Source of the DNA: Natrialbaceae archaeon Tc-Br11_E2g1
Lineage (GTDB): Archaea; Halobacteriota; Halobacteria; Halobacteriales; Natrialbaceae
Direction: 5' to 3'
NCBI GenBank assembly: GCA_001564255.1
Contig: LKNC01000076.1
Coordinates: forward strand, 1-10,479
Length of the DNA: 10,479 nt
Both the position numbers and the translations under genes were made by a program. The notes below the pieces were generated by a model. It searched no databases. It saw only the letters and a program-made list of their open reading frames with translations, and was not told the origin of the DNA. Positions 6,453-10,479 of the stretch are shown here, piece after piece (positions within the stretch are counted from its first letter, which is position 1; every line of letters begins with the position of its first letter).

Positions 6453-7088
6453 TCAGAACGGAAGCCAGCCGCTGGTCGCGTTCCGGTCGCGGAGATGCCA
6501 GCGCCCTTCGGGGACGCCGTCCCGGAGTCGGAGTTCGACGACCGCATCGAACAGGGACTCGAGCAAGTGGACGGTTTCGTGAGACCGGTCACGACGTAGG
6601 TGGTAGTGTCCGACGCCATCGACCAGTCGGGTCCGAGTGGTCACGACGTGAAGCAGTCGGTACACAGCTTCCAGGGAATACCCCTCGAGCAACGGTTCGA
6701 GGGAATCGACACAGGCCCGTAGTTCTCCGGGGCCGAGGCTTCCGGCGTTGCGCTCTAACTCGTCGATCGCGTCGACGAACTCGGTTCCGAGGGCAGAAAG
6801 CGTCCTCACGTTTCGGACCGTCCCGGAATCGTCGGGACGTCCGTCGGGCCGAAAGACGACGTGTTCCGTTCGCCCTCCCCAGGGGCTAACGGACGTCACA
6901 GGGCGGTCCGTCGTGACCACGAGGCGACACCGAAAACCGTCGTCCGATTCGCCGTACAACCGCTCACACGGCCGGGCGTGGCCGTCCGCGTCGCCAACGA
7001 CCAAGACGTTACTCCCGTCGTGCTTGAGCGTATCCAGTGCGTGGGCGAACGTCCGCTTCGATCTTTTCCACCCTGCTTTGCGCCCCAT
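6453..7088 (-). CDS. RecA/KaiC-like haloarchaeal protein without Walker A (DUF7504-type)
   Basis: A 211-residue protein resembling the haloarchaeal 'transducer-like' RecA-superfamily proteins (DUF7504-type), a tentative match. The first strand SNVLVVGDADG (26-36) stands where the P-loop would be, but has no GxxxxGK[ST]. A second strand, CRLVVTTDRP (54-63), follows. The segment 119-176 (GPGELRACVDSLEPLL, YSLEAVYRLLHVVTTRTRLVDGVGHYHL, LFDAVVELRLRDG) matches the usual order of the conserved C-terminal half, in which a helix and two strands report a 'dummy' ATPase core. ATP binding is therefore doubtful. These proteins are often thought to be regulatory, but no role is established here. The ATG at 7088 is 24-38 bases from a strong AT-rich TATA box (7112-7126), so the mRNA is probably leaderless. 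The gene has its own promoter and is followed 137 bases later by the acidic protein gene. Confidence 0.7.
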   Translation of the reverse strand: MGRKAGWKRSKRTFAHALDTLKHDGSNVLVVGDADGHARPCERLYGESDDGFRCRLVVTTDRPVTSVSPWGGRTEHVVFRPDGRPDDSGTVRNVRTLSALGTEFVDAIDELERNAGSLGPGELRACVDSLEPLLEGYSLEAVYRLLHVVTTRTRLVDGVGHYHLRRDRSHETVHLLESLFDAVVELRLRDGVPEGRWHLRDRNATSGWLPF

Positions 7089-7111
7089 ACGTTAACTCAC
7101 AATAGTTCACG

Positions 7112-7126
7112 AATAATAAATATTTT
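7112..7126 (-). promoter_or_regulatory. TATA box of the RecA/KaiC-like gene
   Basis: Minus-strand AAAATATTTATTATT is centred about 30 bases before the ATG at 7088. It is one of the best TATA boxes in the window and predicts a leaderless transcript. Confidence 0.65.
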
Positions 7127-7144
7127 GGCCACCATCGGCGTGGA

Positions 7145-7178
7145 ACGACCGGCGGCCGGACACACGACCGGCTTTTTC
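7145..7178 (+). promoter_or_regulatory. Direct-repeat / hairpin element and TATA-like T-run before the coiled-coil gene
   Basis: The 9-mer ACGACCGGC occurs at 7145-7153 and 7164-7172, spaced 19 bp, close to two helical turns. GCCGG (7155-7159) and CCGGC (7168-7172) can also form a hairpin followed by TTTTT (7173-7177), which looks like an intrinsic terminator. The T-run is 25-30 bases before the ATG at 7203, where a TATA box would be. The element is therefore either a promoter with two operator half-sites or a terminator/attenuator. The repeat is seen; the function is inferred. Confidence 0.4.
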
Positions 7179-7202
7179 ACGTCGTAGCACCTACGCCGAC
7201 AC

Positions 7203-7841
7203 ATGGCCGACAGAGACGACGAACTCGCCGAGGCGATCGAGGAACTCACGGAGACGATCGGCGAACTCCGGACGGAACTCAGGCCCCGGGAGCGTCGACC
7301 CCGTCCCCGCCCGCCCACACCCGGTGAACTGCTCCGACTGACCGACGAGGTCGCCATCCCGGCCGTGCTCGCGATCCTCGAGGCCAACGTCAGGGCCCTC
7401 GAGGCGTTCCAGCAGGGGATCAGGGTCGTCCGAGGCAGTCGAGAGGTCCGCGAGCGTTCCGAACGGGCGAGCCGATCGGCACGGACACGAGCCGACGAGC
7501 TTCGGCGGACGACCCTGGACCAGCTCGACGGAGCCCTCGCGGAGCTACAGCGGGCCGCCGAAGGGGATGGCCTCCCCCGGAACCGACAGGCCCGGGAGCT
7601 GATCGAGGACGCCCGCGACCTTCGCGACGAGGTCGATCACCGCCTTCGTGACGCCGCCGAGACCGACGGCAAGACGATCGAGATCGACGACGGTGATGCC
7701 GACGACGACCCCGCGGACGTCGACGTCGACGCCGAACTCAAGACGCTGAAAGACCGGTACGCCGACGACGACGGTGAAACGGGCGATTCGAACGGTTCGA
7801 CGGGGTCGGACGGCTCCGATCAGACCGGTTCGAACCGGTAG
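7203..7841 (+). CDS. Haloarchaeal coiled-coil protein with acidic tail, function unknown
   Basis: A 212-residue soluble, largely helical protein of a family I believe is conserved in haloarchaea (possibly DUF7547; not certain). Residues 4-26 form a coiled coil (DDELAEAIEELTETIGELRTEL). An Arg/Pro-rich hinge (27-39) follows, then the best-conserved-looking segment PTPGELLRLTDEVAIPAVLA (38-57) and ILEANVRALEAFQQGIRVVRG (58-78). A long basic/acidic helical region (79-150) comes next, and the protein ends in a disordered Asp-rich and Gly/Ser-rich tail (160-212). The segment at 49-70 is moderately hydrophobic but interrupted, so membrane insertion is unlikely. The start at 7203 fits a leaderless mRNA. 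Its last 22 bases overlap the 3' end of the DUF35 gene on the other strand. Confidence 0.8.
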   Translation: MADRDDELAEAIEELTETIGELRTELRPRERRPRPRPPTPGELLRLTDEVAIPAVLAILEANVRALEAFQQGIRVVRGSREVRERSERASRSARTRADELRRTTLDQLDGALAELQRAAEGDGLPRNRQARELIEDARDLRDEVDHRLRDAAETDGKTIEIDDGDADDDPADVDVDAELKTLKDRYADDDGETGDSNGSTGSDGSDQTGSNR

Positions 7842-8227
7842 CCGTCCCAGTCTTGACTCTCCGGTTCGCGGATGCCCACACCGGGTTCTCTGAGCTCCTC
7901 GACGTAGACCGGCCGGACCTCGTCGCCGGTCTCGATCTCGTCGGTCGTCACCTGTCCGAGCACGCGGACCGACTCACTCTCGTCGCCGGACTGCGTCCGG
8001 CTGCTCGAGGCGTCCGACGACGCCTCGCTGACGTCGAACTCGACGATCGCCATCGTGTTGGGCTCACGGACGCCCGGTGGCGTTGCCGTACTCGTCGTCC
8101 AGGTGATGACTTCCGCGGTGTACTCGCTCAGGTCGATCGTTTCGACCGGTTCACTGCCGTTCGGTCCGACCGGGTGGCCGGGGTAGGTGATCGATCCGTC
8201 CTCGTAGCGGGTTGCTTCCATCGTCAT
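7820..8227 (-). CDS. DUF35-family OB-fold partner of the thiolase-like enzyme, zinc ribbon degenerate
   Basis: A 135-residue protein of the acyl-CoA-binding OB-fold (DUF35) family, which forms complexes with thiolases and thiolase-fold enzymes. In archaeal thiolase/HMG-CoA synthase complexes the DUF35 partner helps channel CoA intermediates. The OB fold spans about 26-120 (VETIDLSEYTAEVITWTTST, NTMAIVEFDV, VRVLGQVTTDEIETGDEVRPVYVE) and ends with the typical WDGYRFEPV. A Ser/Asp-rich loop (68-86) is inserted in the fold. The usual N-terminal zinc ribbon (CPxCGS) is missing: the equivalent positions read GPNGSE (21-26), and the protein has no cysteine at all. Its ATG at 8225-8227 overlaps the thiolase stop codon as ATGA, so translation is coupled. 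A second in-frame ATG at 8221 is possible. Confidence 0.85.
   Translation of the reverse strand: MTMEATRYEDGSITYPGHPVGPNGSEPVETIDLSEYTAEVITWTTSTATPPGVREPNTMAIVEFDVSEASSDASSSRTQSGDESESVRVLGQVTTDEIETGDEVRPVYVEELREPGVGIREPESQDWDGYRFEPV
7824..7839. repeat. Perfect 16-bp palindrome in the convergent gene overlap
   Basis: ACCGGTTCGAACCGGT is self-complementary over all 16 bases. It lies wholly inside the 22-base overlap of the coiled-coil and DUF35 genes, just before both stop codons. No T-run follows on either strand within the overlap. It could be a two-way transcript-end structure or a protein-binding site. It also encodes TGSNR and RFEPV on the two strands. Confidence 0.85.
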
Positions 8228-9381
8228 TGTCCTGCCTCCATGATCGTGGTGATGACACAGTTGCCAAAGCCACCGACGTTACAGGTCAGACCGACGTCGG
8301 CCTCGACCTGTCGCGGGCCGGCCTCGCCCATCAGCTGCTCGTAGATCTCTACTGCCTGTGCGACGCCGCTGGCCCCGAGTGGGTGGCCTTTCGATTTGAG
8401 GCCTCCGGAGGTGTTGATCGGGAACTCACCGGTGTCACGCTCCGTGTACCCCTCCTCGATCAGTTTCCAGGCCTCACCCTGCTCGGCGAAGCCCAGTCCC
8501 TCCATCTGGAGGAACTCGAGGATGGTGAACATGTCGTGGAGTTCGGCGACGTCGATATCGTCGGGACCGTAGCCGCTCATCTCGTAGGCCCCCTTGCCGC
8601 TTTCGACGACACCGCGCATGACCGTCGGATCGTCGCGTTCGTGGACGACGTGGGTGTCCGTCGCCCCGTCGATACCCGAGACGACGACGTACTCGTCGGC
8701 GTACTCCGTTGCGACCGACTCCGGACAGAACAGCAGTGCTGCCGAGCCGTCCGTGATCGGACAGAAGTCATACAGGCGGAGGGGATCGGCGACGATCGGT
8801 GACTCGAGGATCGTCTCCAAGTCCACCTCCTTTTGAAACTGGGCGTTGGGGTTGTCGACGCCGTTTCTGTGGTTCTTCTCGGCGACTTTCCCGAGGCTCT
8901 CACGCGGTGCGTCGAATCGCTCCAGGTAGTGACGTGCGGTCAGGCCCGCAAACGAGGGGAGCGTGATCCCGTGTTTGTACTCGACCCGGTGGGTCAGCGA
9001 GGCGATGACGTCCGTGGCCTCCGCGGTGGTGCGGTGGGTCATCTTCTCGCCACCGACCAGCAGGGTCATCCCGCTCGCACCGCTTGCGACCGATTGCCAG
9101 GCGGCGAACATCCCCGCGCCGCCGCTCGAACTCGTCTGGTCGACCCGTTGGGTGTACGCCGGCATCGCGTCGATGTCGTGGGCGAGCGCGTTGACCGCAC
9201 CTGTCTGGCCCTCGTACTCCCCACTGGCCATGTTCGAGACGTACAGATGTTCTATTTCTTCGCCCGTAACGCCTGCGTCCTCGAGACAGTCGATGGCGGC
9301 CTCGGCAAGTAGCTCCTGGAGCCACGCCTCGCGTTGACCGAACTGGGTCATCGACGCCCCGATTATTGCTACGCGTTCCAT
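8224..9381 (-). CDS. Thiolase-fold (SCP2-thiolase-like) enzyme with Ser in place of the nucleophilic Cys
   Basis: A 385-residue thiolase-superfamily protein of the length normal for archaeal acetyl-CoA acetyltransferase-like proteins. The N-terminus MERVAIIGASMTQFGQRE and the helix around 92-113 (FAAWQSVASGASGMTLLVGGEK) are typical. Conserved active-site parts are LHDMF (His282), KGHPLGASG (His333), and CNVGGFG near the end (Cys367; also Cys375). However, the acyl-accepting cysteine expected in V-E-x-A-C-x-S-G is replaced: residues 80-88 read VDQTSSSGG, with Ser84 at the Cys position. A normal ping-pong thiolase reaction is therefore doubtful. The gene forms an operon with the DUF35 gene (4-base overlap) and has its own TATA box (9406-9418), giving a leaderless mRNA. 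Alternatives are an aldolase or another CoA-dependent C-C lyase; automatic annotation would say acetyl-CoA acetyltransferase. Confidence 0.9.
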   Translation of the reverse strand: MERVAIIGASMTQFGQREAWLQELLAEAAIDCLEDAGVTGEEIEHLYVSNMASGEYEGQTGAVNALAHDIDAMPAYTQRVDQTSSSGGAGMFAAWQSVASGASGMTLLVGGEKMTHRTTAEATDVIASLTHRVEYKHGITLPSFAGLTARHYLERFDAPRESLGKVAEKNHRNGVDNPNAQFQKEVDLETILESPIVADPLRLYDFCPITDGSAALLFCPESVATEYADEYVVVSGIDGATDTHVVHERDDPTVMRGVVESGKGAYEMSGYGPDDIDVAELHDMFTILEFLQMEGLGFAEQGEAWKLIEEGYTERDTGEFPINTSGGLKSKGHPLGASGVAQAVEIYEQLMGEAGPRQVEADVGLTCNVGGFGNCVITTIMEAGQ

Positions 9382-9405
9382 GTTCTGAACACACAGCGAT
9401 CACTG

Positions 9406-9418
9406 ATTTATATTTAAG
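9406..9418 (-). promoter_or_regulatory. TATA box of the thiolase/DUF35 operon
   Basis: Minus-strand CTTAAATATAAAT lies 25-37 bases before the ATG at 9381, predicting a transcript start near 9385 and an essentially leaderless mRNA. It follows the hflX terminator, so the two units are separately transcribed. Confidence 0.7.
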
Positions 9419-9444
9419 GTTGTGACGATCGTTGACGACTGTCG

Positions 9445-9473
9445 TGAAAACGGAACCCCCGTTCCTCCGGGGG
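9445..9473 (-). terminator. Candidate terminator of hflX
   Basis: CCCCCG (9456-9461) and CGGGGG (9468-9473) form a 6-bp GC stem with a 6-base loop, 8 bases after the hflX stop codon at 9481. On the minus strand it is followed by TTCCGTTTTC (about 9446-9455). A stable hairpin plus T-rich tail fits termination ahead of the thiolase promoter. Confidence 0.5.
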
Positions 9474-9480
9474 ACGGGAT

Positions 9481-10479
9481 TCAGGCCGACTCGGGGGCCG
9501 TCGACTCGAGGCCGCTCGCGCGGGAACGGGCCTGTGAGACCACCGCGGGTCGGGCCCGAAAGGAGATCACCACGTCGTCGCCGTAGTCGACGTCCTCGAC
9601 GTCGGCGTTGTCGTGGATCCAGGAAACCAGGCTCATCGTCTCCTCGGTCATCGGGAGCATGAGCCGCTCGTCTTCCCAGTCGGGCAACTCGCGGTCGATG
9701 CGTTCGAGCAGTCTCTCGACGCTCGTCCCCTCCCGTGCGCTGACCGCGATGGGGTTCGGTGCGAGCGCCGAGAGCGCCTCGCGTTTTTCCTCGAGTTCCG
9801 CCTCGCTGACCCGATCGGTCTTGTTCAACACCGTGACGATGGGGGCCTCGTTTCGTTCGTAGAGGGTGTCGTGGCAGGTGACGAGTTTCTCGTGGATCTC
9901 CGATACGGGCTCGCTGACGTCGACGACGAGCAAGACGAGGTCGGCCCGATAGACCGAATCGAGCGTCGATTTGAACGACTCGACGAGCCAGTGGGGCAGG
10001 TCGCTGATAAACCCGACCGTGTCGGTCAGGAGGATCTCGCGGGCCCCCACTTCGGACCGTCGAGTCGTCGTCCCCAGCGTCGTAAACAGCATATCCTCGG
10101 ATTCGGCCGTCGACTCGAGGTCGGGATGGAGGTCCTCGTTCTCGTCGACCTCGAGGTCGGTCGCCAGTTGGCGCAACAGGGTCGACTTGCCGGCGTTCGT
10201 GTAGCCGGCCAGCGCGACCAGATCGAACCCCGAGGCACGGCGACGCTCCCGGCGGTGTTCCTCGGTCCGTTCGATGCGCTCGAGTTCGTCCCTGATCCGG
10301 CTGATCTGGTCTTTGATGTCCCGTTCGCGACTCTCGTCGTACTCGCCAAGCCCCATGAACCCGGGGTGTTCCTCGCGTTTTGCGAGGCTCGTCTTCGCCT
10401 CCGCCCGGGGGAGTTCATACCGCAGTTCCGCGAGTTCGACCTGTAGCTGTGCCTTGCGCGTCCGGGCGCGCTGGCCGAA
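9481..10479 (-). CDS. hflX: GTPase HflX, 3' part
   Basis: Ribosome-associated GTPase of the HflX family, which in bacteria binds the 50S subunit and splits stalled ribosomes; archaeal members also bind the large subunit. The frame is open to the right edge, so about the first 100 residues of a roughly 430-residue protein lie outside. The visible 332 residues start in the HflX-specific segment RTRKAQLQVELAELRYELPR, followed by an Arg/Glu-rich helical linker. The G domain has G1 GYTNAGKSTL, a G2 region LFTTLGTTTRR (the family more often has LDPTTR), G3 DTVGFISDLP, G4 NKTD and G5 SARE. The hydrophobic switch residue before GFI is normal, so it should hydrolyse GTP. The C-terminus is a short beta-rich subdomain and an Ala/Glu tail. 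It is followed by a hairpin terminator. Confidence 0.95.
   Translation of the reverse strand, partial: FGQRARTRKAQLQVELAELRYELPRAEAKTSLAKREEHPGFMGLGEYDESRERDIKDQISRIRDELERIERTEEHRRERRRASGFDLVALAGYTNAGKSTLLRQLATDLEVDENEDLHPDLESTAESEDMLFTTLGTTTRRSEVGAREILLTDTVGFISDLPHWLVESFKSTLDSVYRADLVLLVVDVSEPVSEIHEKLVTCHDTLYERNEAPIVTVLNKTDRVSEAELEEKREALSALAPNPIAVSAREGTSVERLLERIDRELPDWEDERLMLPMTEETMSLVSWIHDNADVEDVDYGDDVVISFRARPAVVSQARSRASGLESTAPESA

Noticed and set aside
3767..7088. Exonuclease, acidic membrane protein and RecA-like protein as a defence island
   Set aside because: Each gene has its own promoter-like box and the families are of the housekeeping or unknown type. There is no effector, toxin or mobile-element sign nearby.
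9613..10446. 277-codon plus-strand frame opposite hflX
   Set aside because: The minus strand carries all G motifs of HflX; this is its shadow.
1..10479. Frequent CTCGAG words as a possible signal or methylation motif
   Set aside because: Most are in-frame Leu-Glu codons or their palindromic counterparts on the other strand, and this bias is common in haloarchaeal genomes. I see no positional pattern.

Overview
The window looks like ordinary chromosome from a halophilic archaeon (class Halobacteria). The DNA is GC-rich with strong G/C third-position use and many CTCGAG (in-frame Leu-Glu) words. The proteins are acidic and rich in Asp and Glu. Several families are characteristic of archaea or haloarchaea: class I HMG-CoA reductase, thiolase-like/DUF35 pair, HflX, a DUF5817-like zinc-ribbon protein and one-zinc-ribbon microproteins. 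Many genes have an AT-rich TATA-like box about 25-35 bases before the start codon, as expected for leaderless haloarchaeal mRNAs. I see no rRNA, tRNA, CRISPR array, transposase or integrase.

Layout, left to right. The 5' part of a propionyl-CoA/acyl-CoA carboxylase beta subunit gene (1-672, minus) runs off the left edge. It is divergent from a zinc-ribbon/winged-helix protein (982-1506, plus) followed by a small four-helix membrane protein (1562-1921, plus). HMG-CoA reductase (2061-3287, minus), the key enzyme of archaeal isoprenoid lipid synthesis, comes next. A spacer with an AT-rich island leads to a 40-residue zinc-ribbon microprotein (3581-3703, plus). On the minus strand follow a helix-hairpin-helix/DEDDy exonuclease (3767-4522), a 579-residue membrane-anchored, extremely acidic protein with internal repeats (4576-6315), and a RecA/KaiC-like protein without a Walker A motif (6453-7088). 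A coiled-coil protein (7203-7841, plus) converges on and overlaps a DUF35-type OB-fold gene (7820-8227, minus). That gene is coupled by an ATGA overlap to a thiolase-fold gene (8224-9381, minus). The 3' part of hflX (9481-10479, minus) fills the right end.

How the genes work together. Only one tight operon is visible: thiolase-like enzyme plus DUF35 OB protein, with its own promoter. The acyl-CoA carboxylase, HMG-CoA reductase and thiolase-like genes all handle CoA thioesters, but they lie in separate transcription units and need not act together. The other genes look individually transcribed.

The most interesting signal is the thiolase/DUF35 pair. The thiolase has serine where the acyl-accepting cysteine should be, and its partner has lost the cysteines of the usual zinc ribbon. 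It may therefore catalyse something other than thiolysis or Claisen condensation. Secondary points are the repeat-bearing acidic membrane protein, the perfect 16-bp palindrome inside the convergent gene overlap, and a repeated 9-mer upstream of the coiled-coil gene. I found no clear defence system or mobile element.
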